DNA of 64,000 bases from Hawksworthiomyces lignivorus (GCA_002917075.1 NTMA01000038.1:248001-312000), one strand, 5' to 3'. Shown: positions 13,182 through 26,023, counted from the first letter of the stretch. The notes: generated by a model from the sequence alone, not told the origin. Program-made: numbers and translations.

Positions 13182-13200
13182 AAAAAAAAAATTTTTTTTT
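13182..13200. repeat. A10/T9 palindromic tract
   Basis: Ten A residues run directly into nine T residues, followed by AAT and then A7T4. Such A-tract/T-tract junctions are intrinsically stiff or bent and tend to exclude nucleosomes. It lies 70 bp downstream of the tRNA-Thr gene; the remainder of 13124-13766 shows no coding signal apart from the presumed promoter of the next gene. Confidence 0.7.
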
Positions 13201-13766
13201 AATAAAAAAATTTTGATATTTGATCAGTCACTGTTCTATCTTATTTCAGCTTAATTTGCATAAGTGTGAGCTTGATGTTTTATCATTACGATCATTTGTA
13301 TAAACAGGCTTCCCGTGGCGGAGTTATTGGTACGATATACCGAGTACTGACATGTGGATTAAACCTGGTCAGGCATTCGGTAATTTCAAACACTAATATA
13401 AAAACGGAATAGTTTTGGGGAAGCTCTGGTACCCATCCAGGTACACAGAAAGGCTGTGACCAATCTTACCAGACATACTGTACAGTACTTCTGACCACAT
13501 GGGGAACCTTATCTGTGCTGCCTTTTGTTGGCTCCTCTGCATTTACCTTTGACTACGGCGCTTCTCCATCCCAAACTTACCTCTTGTCGAACACGATATC
13601 AATACGAATTTACTACATATCTTGTCATCTTCTTGTTCATTTGTTTCTTTGCTTTTCGATATGAATCTCGAGTGTGGGAGCTTTTTACTGTGACAAGACT
13701 GACGACTCTATTCGCGAGAACCATTGGCCGCTCACTCCTTGCAAAAGCTAAAACGAAGACGAAGAC

Positions 13767-15894
13767 ATGAAGCCATCTCTCACCACCACGGCGCTGGCTA
13801 TTTTGCCTCCTTTGGTGAAGGCCATGCAACCTGATGCTGTGCCTCCACTACCAGCACCGATGCGAGCCCTGCAATGGGGCGAGATAAATTTCCTTCACAC
13901 GACTGTGAGATGCTTACTTCGTCCCCTCTCCGCTCATACTTTCTTTTGGTCGTACACTAACCTTGCCTCATCCGATAACAGGATACCCACGGATGGCACG
14001 CAGGGCACCTTCAGGAGTGAGTGGCTCTTCCTTTTTGTAGACATAGATTGGGAGAGAACAGAAAACACGGTTCTGACACAAGTTTCTTTACCGGATCAGA
14101 TCTCAGTATTCCGCCGACTGGGGTGACTATATATCCTTCGCTGAGCACATGCGACAGCGTGCCGACGATAATGGAGTCGACTTGTTACTCATCGATACCG
14201 GGGATCGCGTGGAGGGCAACGGCCTCTATGATGCCTCGACGCCCAAAGGCCAATACACTTACGACATCTTCGCCCAGCAAGACATTGATATCATTTGCTC
14301 CGGTAACCACGAGCTATATCAAGCAGATACGGCTGACCGGGAACACAACCAGACAGTCCCAAACTTTCGATCGAATTACCTCGCTTCGAATCTCGACTAC
14401 ATCGACCCCCTGACAGGCAAGCAGCAGCCTATGGCCCCGCAGCGGTACCGAGCATTCCAGACGAAGAACCGCAAGATCAATGTGGTGGCATTTGGTTTCC
14501 TTTTCAACTTCACAGGCAACGCAGCAAACTCTGTTGTACAGCCTGTGCAGCAGACAGTTCGTGAGCCTTGGTTCCAGAAGGCGATCCGTGATGAGCCCGT
14601 GGACCTTTTTGTGGTTATTGGCCATGTGGGGGCTCGGATGGAGGAGCTGCGGGTTATCTACAAGGCTATCCGCGCGTCAAACCCGGACAAGCCAATTGCC
14701 ATTTTTGCTGGGCATGCACATGTGCGCGATGCTGTCCAATTTGATGATAAGGCGTTTGCTATAGCCAGTGGACGCTATTTTGAGACCATTGGGTGGATGT
14801 CCATCGGCGGGCTCGAGAAGGGAGAAAGAGAGACACTCAAGCTGTCAAAGGAAATGCCAGAGACAAAGCCCATATTGTTCCAGCGCCGTTACATCGACAA
14901 CAATATCCTTGGCCTATATTATCACAGTGGCTTGAACGCGACGATGTTTCACACAGAGCACGGCCGCAACGTGACTGCCTCCATTGCGGCTGCCCGTTCG
15001 GATCTGGGTCTCGAAACCCGATACGGCTGTGCACCACAAAATTACTGGCTGCAGCGCCGGCCACACAACAGCCGCGACAGCGTTTTCACCCTGCTGCGCA
15101 ATAATGTCTTGCCCGAGGCCATTGTCCGCAAAGATCGCGCACACGTACCTAGACTGATTCTTATTAACACGGGCGCGCTGCGATTTGATATTTTCCAAGG
15201 CGCATTTACGCGAGACACGACCTACATTGTATCTCCTTTTATCAGTCTGGTGCACTACATTCCAGATGTGCCTTATGCTCTGGCACGACAGGTCTTGGAG
15301 ATCTTGAACAATCAAGGACCAATTCTGAGTGCCATGGCAGCGGAAGCCGCTGCCACGGAAGCGAAACTCCGAGGAGGAAATATCCAAAACAGCAAAGGCA
15401 TGGATTGGCGAGAGCTAGGCGTTCCAGAGCAGTATTCTATGAAATGGAGTCTATCCAGCATCAAAGAGGGAGGTGCCGATATCAAACAGAAACCTCTTCG
15501 TCATGGCGACGTGGAGGCGTCAGATGACGGTTTTCCACCACTTGTAGCGGGCTACACCACGCGGGACGATGCCGGTGCAGATGGCGACGATGCCATCCAC
15601 GAACCACTACCATTTTTCCGTTTACCAAATTGCGTCCAAGCAAAAGCTGCTTTTCCGGATGACGCGGAGATAGGCGACGAGCCTGAGACGGTCGATTTTG
15701 TATTTTTTGATTTCATCGAGAAACTGGTGCTCCAGGCACTGGCATATGCCGCAAAAAATGCCGAAGAAGGGGGCGATTCCACCATTTACAAGCGCTATAC
15801 TGAAGCAGACATTGAATCGTATATTGAGGGCAGGTTTACAGACCACTTTGCTAACTGGGTGAAGAGCAACTGGAAGAAGGATTGTATGCATTGA
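13767..15894 (+). CDS. Secreted/vacuolar 5'-nucleotidase-type metallophosphatase
   Basis: A 655-residue protein from three exons: 13767-13904, 13982-14016 and 14100-15894. Intron 1 (77 nt) has branch CACTAAC; intron 2 (83 nt) has donor GTGAGT and branch CTGAC. Splicing restores the calcineurin-like metal-binding blocks: DTHGWHAGH at residues 47-55, DTGD at 90-93, GNHE at 126-129, then GHVG and GHAH further on. Residues 1 to about 20 look like a signal peptide. The C-terminal half resembles the fungal 5'-nucleotidase C-terminal domain found in yeast YHR202W-type proteins. Expected role: hydrolysis of nucleotides or other phosphoesters in the vacuole or outside the cell, with two divalent metals. 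The substrate is not predictable from sequence. It converges with the acetyl-CoA transporter gene downstream. Confidence 0.88.
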
Positions 15895-16279
15895 GAGCCT
15901 CAGTCAACAGGCGTCATACATTGAAGGGCGTTATTTTTTGGTCGTATTGTCGTTTCTGTTGGCTTTATTTTCCAGCACGAGATATTGTTTTGACGTTTTG
16001 GTATGGCTTTATGAGGCAGGGACGCACATGTATATAATATTGGCCTTTGTCATGACTCTTTTGGGTCCTTTTACATATTTGATGTCTTTAGCAAATTGCT
16101 ATTTTGCCTCGTCTAAACCCTTCCAAACTCCTCAAGACTAATAATACTGAGTGATTCAAATATCCTATCCTATCTTCCAGCAGAAACACATTGTACAAGT
16201 ATATATATTATCAAAAATTCAGATTGCAGTCCTTCCAATGACACCAATTGGAAACTTTAACCGATAACCTGTTGTCATT
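15895..16279. other. Intergenic between convergent genes
   Basis: The 385 bp between the stop codons of two converging genes should contain both 3' UTRs. No other signal seen. Confidence 0.6.
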
Positions 16280-18150
16280 TTACCTAGTGGTAGCCAAACG
16301 CCAGGCTTTCAGCGGTAATGCCTGCAGACGCAATACTTGTGGCCGGATGAACGTGATGAATGCCACCGTCCCCACCAGTACGCACAAGATATTAACAATG
16401 TAATAGCCATCGCGCTGCATCTCGCATGTACCACCGCCAGCCTGACACCGCTCCTTCTCGGCTTGAACAGCACAAGAGAATGCTTCGGTAATAAGAGGAC
16501 CCTTGAGCTCCACGGACGAATCTGCAGTGCCTGGATGGCATGTGGCTTTAGTAAAAGCGTCCACTAGCCGCAGCACGAAGTATCGCGGAAACGTGCCACC
16601 GAGGTTAGAGACACTAAATAAGTCAGCATAATTCTGATTATACATCGGGCTGCTGGAATAATAACTCACGTCGCAAGAAGTGTCATGTAGGTGCCCCCTA
16701 TAACAGGGTCTGCAATGCGGGCATGGAACGCCGAGACGGCCACAAACATGACCGTATTCATAAAAGTGGACATGACATGCTCGATAATGACAATAAACAA
16801 GTACCATGCATTGACACCATCAGCAGGAAAAATGATGACAGTGATTTGAGCAAAGACGGCCGCGACAAGCCGTCCAACAAAACCCCAGCACCAGATTCGC
16901 ATCGGGGTGTACTCCTGTGACCATTTCCCCACGTAATAGCCCAATCCGATTTCAAACGGGAAGTCAATAAGCACTGTCAGGGCCAGATTATCAGTGCCAA
17001 AACCCTTTTCAAGTAGCTTCAAGTTCGTGACGCCATCATTCGCCTGAAAGCCGATTTTTGCAATAAGGTGTACCAAAATGATGCCTTGTACGTTCTTCAG
17101 CTTCAGAACACCCCACATGATACGGTAGACATCCCACACACCCTCTTCATTGTGTGCGCGCTCCTCTCGTTTCGCAACGGCGAGACCAATGGTGACAATG
17201 ATGAAAGACCATCCCCAGAAAGTGAGGTAACCGCCGAGGCTTAAGAGACCAGTTTCGAGCGGTTCGGTGCGAAACCAGCGGTTGGCGAAGTCCTTGGAGT
17301 TAAACGCCAGGAAAACGGTGTATGACAAAAAGTGGCCAGCTGTGAGACCAACAGTCTGGGCCGTGGATGCATACGAAATGTTGCCTGGTGTGAGCAATGT
17401 GAGTGCCCACCCATCAACGGCAATATCCTGGGTAGCGCACATGAGCACAAGGAAGAACCACCAGCCTGTGAAGCTCCAAACAGTTGGTCCGCCTGGTTTG
17501 CCTATCATCTCCATCATGCTTTCCACAGTTGAGCCAAGCCAGAGCATGCCAATACCGGAAAGTAACTGAATGGGCAAAATCCAGCTCTTGCGCCGGCCAA
17601 TATTTGGGCTCCACAGGGCGTCGACGACGGGACTCCATAGTAACTTTAACGAGTATGGGTATGAAGCTAAGGTAAACACACCAATCTCACCGTAGGACAT
17701 GTGTCTTTTCAGTAAGAAAGGAACGGATCCAGTTGCCAGACCAAGTGGAATGCCCTGAAGGAAATAGAGCAGAACCAACAGACCAAAATTCTGTTGGTCC
17801 TGCTTGGGCAGCTCAAAAAAACCATGGTTGTTTAATTTGGGTGTCGTCGGGACATGGTCGTCAAGCGAAAAGTTCTCGCGCGCCATCAAATTCGCCATTA
17901 CGGATTCGGACTCGTGGCTTCCGCCTTTCCGGCGAAGCTCCACGCCGCCGTTCATATCGCCACTATCACTTAAATCTTCCGTCTTGAGAGTCAATTTTTT
18001 TCGTGTTCCCTTGTCCTTTAGACTTCCGTTCCCGTTCATGTGTTTATGTTTTTGTCCGTTACTTTGGGCAGCTGCTCGATCCTCATCTGAGGTATCAATA
18101 GGAGGCCCGTCTGGTTTACGGGTCTTAGGGCGTCGAGATCTAGCACCCAT
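16280..18150 (-). CDS. Acetyl-CoA transporter, SLC33A1/AT-1 family
   Basis: A 604-residue protein, exon 1 18150-16670 and exon 2 16613-16280. The 56-nt intron (16614-16669) has donor GTGAGT, branch CTGAC and acceptor TTTAG; splicing gives TYMTLLATVSNLGGTFPRY, a conserved block of this family. Residues 1 to about 120 are hydrophilic, charged and Ser/Lys-rich. From about 122 the chain is strongly hydrophobic with about 10-12 predicted membrane segments, starting with NFGLLVLLYFLQGIPLGLA and including the loop GRRKSW. The human relative SLC33A1 brings acetyl-CoA into the ER lumen for protein acetylation; yeast YBR220C is the fungal counterpart. The ER-membrane role here is inferred from the family. 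It is divergent from the CENP-O gene 1.2 kb away. Confidence 0.9.
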
Positions 18151-19348
18151 AGGGGAGATTTCTGAATAATATTCTCCGTTGTTGGAGGTGTCGAAACTGG
18201 CAGAAGGAGGCTAGTTGGCTTTTCTCGTATTGTTTGTCCTCGTCAATAATCTGCGAATTATTTCCAAGTAGCAAAAAAGAGATTCGAGATTTATAGGCGA
18301 CTGTTGACCTTGTCGCAAGACCGAGCTTCTATGTCGAAGTCAAATAGAGTCCGCAAAGGTAGAAGGTTAGAGCCTAATAATTATGGTCTGCTCGAGTGTG
18401 TTTTTGGATAGATGCTAGTATATAATCGTGATACAAAGATGGCGTTGCGCAAGTTAATGTAGGTTGTCGGTTATTCGATGTGATCGAGTTGCATTCGGTA
18501 AGATCAAAGAAGCTGTAAATATAGAAAAAAAGATTGTAAAAAAGGAGTGATACAAGAATTGTTGGAGCACAGAAGGCATGCCAAGACGCTTTGTTGGCCT
18601 CTTCGAGATGGTTTTCTGGAGACGAAACAAAGTAAAACGGTGCGGCAACGGAGGCGGCAAATGGCCAGCCAGCCGAGGGGTTGTCACACTATCTTTAACG
18701 CACAAGCAATTTGGATTTGTTCAAGCCTGCGTCTGCGGATTTGCTGCAAATGGTGGGTAAAGTTGGAATACCGGGAAGCCGGGGTGGGATTTTGTTTTGC
18801 CTCTTTTTCTTAGGGCAGCTTTGCTTCAGTAGCAGCTAAAGCAAAACGTGGCCTCTTTGTAAAAGGATGGTGGCAAAAGCGAAATGTGAAAAGGACAGAC
18901 TAAACTATCTAATGTGAATGAAAGAATGAGAAAATATGACAAAAAAAAAAATAGAGAATGACGGCACCGCAAACCGGCCTGGGGAGACGCGATTCCTAAG
19001 GCCTTCCGACTCTAGGATCTCGTGAACGTCGAGGCTGAAGAAAAAGAAAGGGGGAGAGTTTCGAAGGGAAATACGAGCTGGGGAAGGTGCCAGCAAAGCA
19101 TACTGAGCCTGATGCCAAATTGGGCAATAAAAGAAAATGCTGCACGTGATTGTGCACGTTAAATGACATTATCCACGTGCTTATACTTCTTACAGAAAGC
19201 TACATGAGTGAAAGTATGTAATGGCGCTGTGCGGGGCAGATTTCCTGATAAAACGGCGGCTTAGTCATTTAAGAACGCCACTATGACACTCGCGACGCGT
19301 CTCATAACAAGCACAACATTCAACCTCGCAAGCAAACTGCACCAGAAA
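18151..19348. other. Divergent promoter region (acetyl-CoA transporter / CENP-O)
   Basis: About 1.2 kb with no coding signal separates the two divergent starts. The CENP-O side carries two CACGTG boxes (listed separately). Confidence 0.6.
19143..19179. promoter_or_regulatory. Paired CACGTG boxes upstream of CENP-O gene
   Basis: CACGTG occurs at 19143-19148 and 19174-19179, 31 bp apart start to start, with a half-site GCACGT between them. They lie about 170-205 bp upstream of the preferred CENP-O start codon. CACGTG is the site of bHLH factors such as Cbf1. Regulation is inferred from position only. Confidence 0.5.
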
Positions 19349-20321
19349 ATGCCTTCGGATCTTGCTGACGAGATCGAACACCTGCGGGAGAAGGGTAAGT
19401 TACTTACCCGTTTACCATGAACGCGTTGATAATTTCTAGCTTGGCAGTGACCTAACTACATGGGCAGCTGCATTTCTTAGGAAGCAGTTGCAGGTTCAGA
19501 CCTCTACGCTCCTGTCTGCAGAATCCACGCGACAGATACTCTGCCAGGACAGCGGCAGCGACACCAGTACCAAGACAAAGTTACTTAAGCTTTGTGATGT
19601 GCATGCTACCTACATGCAGCAATGTACCTATCGTGCAAGCGCTTCGATAACAGCATTTCGCGTACGTGATCCAGACCCACACGCTGTTGATGACGGGCGC
19701 GTACTAGGCCTGCGACTAGACATGATGATGGGTGCACAGTTCTTACGGCCATACTACGTGCTTTTGAACTACGACAAAACCCAGAATCTCCGCACAAGCG
19801 GCCAACAGCAACAAGGAGAAAGCAAGAATAACATGTTTCTCCGTATCCATCGCCACACCATACCACCTTCAATTCCTCTAGCCGGACTTGCGAGACGTTA
19901 TCTAGGGACGGCAGTCCATTTTCCTTCAGGGCAGTCAAAAACAGGGGACCTATACGGGTTTGCACGGGCCTTGAGACGCGCGCTTGTCCGATACCACAAT
20001 CGCTTGGCTGTCATTGGCGACCTAAGGCGTGCGGTTCAGCAAACCGTATCAGAAGGGGACGCTGCGACCTCCAGAGATGGCGAAGATAGGAGCAGAAAAG
20101 GTCATCTTGTCGACGTAGGCGGCGCTGATGCCGAAGCGAAACAGATTCGATTCGATTGGACCGATGGCCGAACAGGACGCCTGATTCTGGACGATGACGG
20201 AGGCATTCAACAACTTGTGGTGATTGGGGTGGCGGGCGCGCGCGACCGTGAAGCAGCACGAGAATTATTGGCGGGCGAGACAACTGCAATAGCGCTACTT
20301 CAACGTGTTAGTGGGACATGA
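19349..20321 (+). CDS. Kinetochore protein CENP-O / Mcm21 homolog
   Basis: A 299-residue protein from exons 19349-19394 and 19468-20321. The 73-nt intron has donor GTAAGT, branch CTAAC and acceptor GCAG, and joins LREK to AAFLRKQL in one helical stretch. The CENP-O signature is clear in the middle: LGLRLDMMM, then RPYYVLLN, then LRIHRHTIPPSIPL followed by LARRYL. The N-terminus is coiled-coil-like and the tail carries an acidic, charged region. CENP-O/Mcm21 belongs to the COMA/CENP-OPQUR part of the inner kinetochore (CCAN), where it pairs with CENP-P/Ctf19. An in-frame ATG at 19283 would add 22 residues; I prefer 19349 because the charged helix typical of the family begins there. Kinetochore function is inferred from family membership. 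Confidence 0.85.
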
Positions 20322-21784
20322 CAAGGCACGAGAAGTCAAAATTACGATTTTTATTTATCAACGACTTTTTGCTGTTCAATAAGACGAATAGGACATGGAT
20401 CCTTCTCCCATTCCTCCTGTTGAGTTACTATGAGCCCTATGTATACCTTATCTGCTAGTTGGTAGGAGAGTACTCTTTGACCAGTGGCAATGTGGTCCAT
20501 TTGGCCTAGTTCAACATCTCCAAGGACTGTACTTTGAAAAACTATGGCTCAGAGTCATATATATGGGCGCGAATTGGATGTATCTCTCGAGCAGGGGGGA
20601 GGCCAAACTCGAATGCGAAAATGAAACAGACCTTCAACGATAGTGAAGACGCTATTCCCCCTTTTACAGTCTAAAGGGTTTTTGGTTGGACGTATCTTGA
20701 ACTATATCTCGGAGAAGAAAATTAAAACCACAGAACGGAGCCCTGTCTTAAAAGAGACGGATCGATAGGTTAGATGACTGGGCTACCAACTATGGGCAGT
20801 CGGCCGAAATGTGTAGGCTACAGTATTTAAAGTGCTAGATTTACAAAAGTGTCATTTATTGATAAATCTAGAATAAAATCCAAGATAATTCGGGGTTTTT
20901 GCACTTCGATCGTATCTAACCCTGCTTGAGTAAGGAGTGAATATTTATCACTCGTTCGAGAATGGACGGCACGCCGGGGAAATGAGATTCATCTTGGCGA
21001 AATAGAAGATCATGAGAAATTCATTATTGCGCCCTTATAAGTCTCGGCTTCATGGCTTTGTCTCTTATGTGAAGAAACAGAAGGCGGGGTTTTGGTTTTC
21101 TTGCTGTATTGTTATATTTTCATTTCGCCAACATTGGCCATGCAGTTCGTCCATGACTCGTGCTTTATAGTTCTTGATGGGAGGGAATAAAAGCGGCCAT
21201 TATACCTTAATATAGTAAGATTACTCAGGAAAGGAGCACTTTATCTTGCCGCCCACTCTCTTATTCTTTATTAGCATCTCATTATTTTTCAAGTCAGCAG
21301 CAGCGGCGCAGATACTCTCACCCCTTATGACAATGTCGTGTCAGCTAGATTTTCCCCAGGGTAATATATCTAGTCACTGTAGCCCTTGGGAATAAACGGG
21401 AGAGAAGCTCATATAGCAGCTGCAAATAGAGACGACTGGGTAAACTGTTCCTGGTACTGGAGCGTGTCCATGTAGGGTATTTTTTTAAGCGCCACTTCAA
21501 TTATCGAGCCCAGCTGGCAACTTATTTACAGATGTGATGTGCAGACATATTCTTGCATATACTACCTCATCGTGTTCATACACAGGGGAGAAATAACCAA
21601 AGCAACCCACTTCAGACCAAGACAGAAGCATTACAATTTTTCCTTTAAAAATAAAACCACATGCAAAGAAAAATCGCGAATAATAAACATGAATGTATAA
21701 CAGAAAGAAGATAAGAATGTAATATTACAGTATTGGTGAAGTTCCTTAAGCGAAAACCATTGCTTAGAAATTCTCTTCGAGGAA
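20322..21784. other. Intergenic between convergent genes
   Basis: About 1.46 kb between the convergent CENP-O and GPI-protein genes. No usable open frame, tRNA or clear repeat was seen. Confidence 0.6.
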
Positions 21785-22426
21785 TCAAATAAGAGCGACG
21801 ACGGCAGCGGCAGCAGCAAGAGCACCTGCGGCTCCGAATTTGCCAGAGGACGAGGCGCCTGCAGTAACGACGACGTGTGGGGCCGAGGTGGTTGGTGATT
21901 TAGGAACAGAGGTGCCGGTACCAGCAGCACCACTAGACAGGCTTGGTGAGGGCACAGCCGCAGCAGAGAGTGTTGAAGACGGGGGTGCAGAAGCACTAGT
22001 AGAAGACGAGGCAGAAACTGAGAGAGCACCAATGGTGTTGCTTGACCAGGTCTCAGCCGGCTTCCAGATATCTGAAGATGAAGCTGATGCCGGAGCGACA
22101 GTAGCAGCACTGACGGGACAAATGGTCGTGCTCACGGCGACAACGACGGTCGTCCGGACAGTGCTTTCGGCTGGACAGGAGAGTACCGTAGGGTGGCAGC
22201 CAACAATGGTGCTAGTAGTGGTAGAGAAAATGGTGCTTGTGGTGAGTTCGACGCTGTCGGTAGCTTTGATAACTGGAGGTAGAGATGGAGCCAAGAAGCT
22301 AGTTGCAGCGCTAGAGAATGGCTCCTCGCTACAATCTTTGTCGTTGTAGAAATCTTCAGACGTTGACCCAACCTCGGCGATGGCATAGGTGGCAAAGCCT
22401 AAAAGAGAGATCAGGACAGCCTTCAT
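21785..22426 (-). CDS. GPI-anchored Ser/Thr-rich cell wall protein
   Basis: A 213-residue intronless protein. It begins with a signal peptide (MKAVLISLLGFATYAIA), then a short Cys-containing region, a Thr-rich block with the fungal wall pattern of Thr runs flanking Cys pairs (TTSTIVGCHPTVLSCP, later VAVSTTICPVSAA), a long Ser/Ala/Pro/Thr-rich stalk, and a C-terminal hydrophobic tail after a small-residue GPI site around SSSGKFGAAG. The ATG at 22426 was chosen over an upstream in-frame ATG at 22483 because it puts the signal peptide at the N-terminus. It is likely heavily O-glycosylated and attached to plasma membrane or wall. No enzyme domain is visible. Its exact role is unknown. Confidence 0.85.
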   Translation of the reverse strand: MKAVLISLLGFATYAIAEVGSTSEDFYNDKDCSEEPFSSAATSFLAPSLPPVIKATDSVELTTSTIFSTTTSTIVGCHPTVLSCPAESTVRTTVVVAVSTTICPVSAATVAPASASSSDIWKPAETWSSNTIGALSVSASSSTSASAPPSSTLSAAAVPSPSLSSGAAGTGTSVPKSPTTSAPHVVVTAGASSSGKFGAAGALAAAAAVVALI

Positions 22427-25400
22427 TGTGAATGACAAGACGTGAAATGAAATGTAAAATATTCTGTTAATGCGCCTAAGCACAGAGTTGTGAAAGCTAA
22501 TGGGCGAGTGAAGAGACTATGGCAAAAATAGCTACTGCTTGACTTTTGGAAGACAAGAAGAGGTAGAGACAAGAGTCTGGGAGGCAAGGAAGAGGACTGG
22601 CTCTTATTTATTATTTTTTGGAGCCCATCAATATTCTCTTACAGTCAAAGCAAATTGGAATATACAGGATTTCTTTCTTCAATGAATGATGTGGGAGGTG
22701 AGAGACGAGATGAAAGACAACTTGCAGGTGATTTAGCCCCCTGCGCCAGTCTGTTCATCTGTAGGAGGATCTAAGTTAAGATGCTGCTTAGTTTAGATGC
22801 AACTACAAAGCCACTCTCACCAGGAGGATGGTAATAGCCTGAATCACCGTGCAATGCTACGTGTGTCTCGTTGTGCAGAATTTGTATTATTCCTCCTTGA
22901 AGTCGGTTGGAAATGGAGATGGCAGAAAGCGTGCCTGGCCACCTTTTCAGGTACATTTAATAAAAATTACCAGCTTCAATCGAAAATAGACACGGTCAGA
23001 TAAATGGTCGGCTGGGTCAACCAGGTCGTAATTCAATTGGCTGGGATTGGGATATTTCTGCAACGGGTAAAACCAAGGGAGTTGTGGAGCAAACGAAGGA
23101 GCGCTGGTGTCAGAAAAGGAAGGCTGGGAGACGTGCGTGCTCCATGCAGACAATAACCCTGCATGAGAGTCTGCTTTCGGGTAGATGGCAAGCGGTAAAA
23201 GAGGACTTGTGGCCGCGCTGTGCCTTAATAGTTCGTGTAATTATGTGCCTGAGGGAATTCCGTATCCTCCGAAATGATGTCTTCACTAGAAATATCTAAG
23301 TCGCAGAGCGGAATATTTTCTTCTTACTAAACCAAGACTAGAATTTTTCTGCATACGAAGCAGCGAAGGTTGCTGTTTGTCTATATTCCGCATTAAGAAG
23401 TCATTACTATTCCTTGTTTTCAACACTGATATCAGCAACCAGTAATTTTTGTGCTAAGTGAAGTATGAAACCGCGTACGATAGGAAAGAGATCAAGAAAG
23501 AGATTCTCCCTTTTTTGAGTCCGCCTCTTTATTTCTGCTCTTCTTTCTTTTCCATTTTGTTTTCACTTTATTCAAAGAACAACCGAATGCGATATCTTGG
23601 AAGTGTTTCAAATTTCTGGTATGGAAGAATATTGCCGGCGAATGCTGTGAAACGAAACGAAACGAAACGAAACGAAACAAAAAGGGCTGTCTGAGCGGCG
23701 GAAAACGACCACCTTAAAAACAGGACTACCGTGCGCAAGACGATCCACTGATCAGGCTGCTCCAAAATTAATGTAACAAGCCTTCGACCTGTATCCATAA
23801 TTGTGCGTATGCGACATGCCGGCTCTATTTATCACTAGGATCAGTTGTTGGAGCTGGCGGATTAGCAGTATAGAAGCACAGCTACTCCTTACAGTAGTCC
23901 CGAATAGAGGGCTCGAATGGGAGGCACCTCAGAAGTAACATGAGGGTAAGTAAGTTAGAAATCACACCCCTACAGTATTTCTTAATGCCCAACTTGAGTC
24001 TTATATAAACTGGGACTGCTAACATTTGAATAGTTTTCCAAGCATCTTGACTGCTGGTTATTATTTCTTGTTGGGGTTGGTTGAAAACGGAGAATCGCGC
24101 AAGCGTCAGAAAGACTCAATAATGTGAACTATATGTTCGCTTAGAGAAGATAGACGAAACTTGTGAAAATAATAGAATGGATGCAATTAGCTAAGAGTAG
24201 AAATATAGACCTGGATACTAGGACAGTTGCTGTGGGATTTTTGTTTCCTTGGGGGATTCATGAAGATCTGCCGACAAGGTTGATATTTAGAGATAGAATG
24301 TAGCATAATGATCTAAGTAGCATGTAGCATCGCTATATAGATTTATTGACCTTAATGGCCTCTCCCAAAAAATTAGGAGAGGAGGAGGGTAAACTGTGAA
24401 TACCCAAGCCGCAATCTTCTTGGAAGGCGGCGATGTCCCCTTGTCAAGGTCCTGAGGAATAAACCAAGTTCTACAACTGCAAGAGAAGACCGACGTCATC
24501 GTTTTTCCTGTGCACGGCAGAGAGCTTTCGGAAGACGGGAATCGGCTGGCGCTGACGAGCCTCTGCTTTGAGAGGTTGTCACTACAATTAATCGACCGTT
24601 CTGTTTCTGGTTGCTTCCTCCCCCTTCTTTAAAACATTTTCTCTTTTGTATCGTGCTCTTTGGTGGCTGATATTACGGCCACGATTAAAAGAATTTGAGT
24701 CAGGACGTTTCTCTACAACGCGCATAGTGTATATTGTGTGGCATCGTAACATCCGCGCTCCGCCGTGTTCGAAGTTCCCCGTAGGCAATTTGATGAAGCC
24801 CTAAACAACGCTCATGGGCAATAGAAGATTGGTTAACAGCAACATATCATAAATAGCATAATAATATTCGTGGAAGGAATTAGCGCAGCCTTTCTCTTGC
24901 TTTTCTTACCGTCTCTTCCCTTCCTTTCTTCACCCTTTGGTACGCTCTGCTTAATGCAAGATTGCGTCAGTCAGAACCGAGTCCGATTATTAGATTTTTA
25001 CTCGAAAAAAGGTGCCATTCAATCACTCGACCTTGCCCACCAGTGGGTTGCTAAACGAAGTGAAAGGCCAATCAGAAGGATACATGATTTAGAGGGCAGC
25101 CCACAGGAGGTCTCGTGCAGCCACCCTTTGGACATAAAACATATCGCATGGTAGCACCCTTTTGATGGACCTGTGCATGAAAGGAAGTGCATGACCACCG
25201 TTCCGGCTTGTGGTCAAGTTTATTTTCTTTTTCGTTCAAGTCTTTGGAGACGTGGTAGACATCCCCGCACATGGCCTGGAAAAGAAGAAACCCATTTTAG
25301 TAGTAGTGTCGGCGGGCCGCTATTTAGGGCAGTAGGTAATAACTATTCGTCATGGCGGGAGCTCAGTTCGCTGAAGACAGGCACTCTATAATACAGTCTC

Positions 25401-26023
25401 CTCTGATTGCCCCTCACCTCCTTCACAGGCTTTCGTCATAGCCCAACCACGAGCCGCAGCGGCCAGCCCTCTGCCTCTTTGCCTGGCTGGCCTGCCGTTC
25501 GTTGCATTCAAGAACCTCTGAAGAACTTCTTGCTGTAGGATGACATCGTTAGCCAGCATCCAGCAACCAGGACCGGCTGCCAACGACCTGGCCTCGTTTG
25601 TCTCACGCATTCTCACTCTGCCCACTTCTTCAACCCCTCCCCCTCCTTACCATTCCCGCCGTTTCGAACCTGCTTCTCTCTGTTTCTCTGTACAAGACAC
25701 ACCGGGTCGGCTGCCAAGGACGAAGGCTAATTCTAACCTTTTATCTTCGTTGCCATCTTCTTTTATTCTTGCGTTTGTCCTGTTCGATCGTGATTATTGC
25801 CTTTTATCCTTGGATTTTCTAAAAAAAAATTTGTCTTCCTACCTTAGCGTTGCGCCGACTGAAACGCTCCTAATATTTCTTCTCCTGGCCATCTCCTTCC
25901 ACTGTGTTGTCCTACATTTTCGTATTCATAGTACATTGAGTCTTTCAAGAGGACATCTAATACGAACTTGACGGCAAGCACTCACATTTCTGGTCACTTC
26001 CAGGTGCTATTCCTTTTATCAGA
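22427..26023. other. Gene-free 3.6 kb region
   Basis: No coding region could be supported. The left end is the promoter of the GPI-protein gene; the right end (about 25.4-26.0 kb) is very pyrimidine-rich and is probably the promoter and leader of the DUF8035-like gene. A (GAAAC)6 microsatellite lies at 23649-23678. Confidence 0.55.
23649..23678 (+). repeat. (GAAAC)6 microsatellite
   Basis: Six exact tandem copies of the pentamer GAAAC, followed by an A run. Confidence 0.95.

Noticed and set aside
21840..22349. 169-codon plus-strand frame opposite the GPI-anchored protein
   Set aside because: Antisense shadow of a Ser/Thr/Ala-rich coding region; the minus-strand product has a signal peptide, Cys pattern and GPI tail.
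25540..25971. A 143-codon plus-strand frame rich in Ser, Leu and Pro
   Set aside because: The DNA is a pyrimidine-rich leader of the DUF8035-like gene; such tracts encode Ser/Leu/Phe in any frame. No homology signal.
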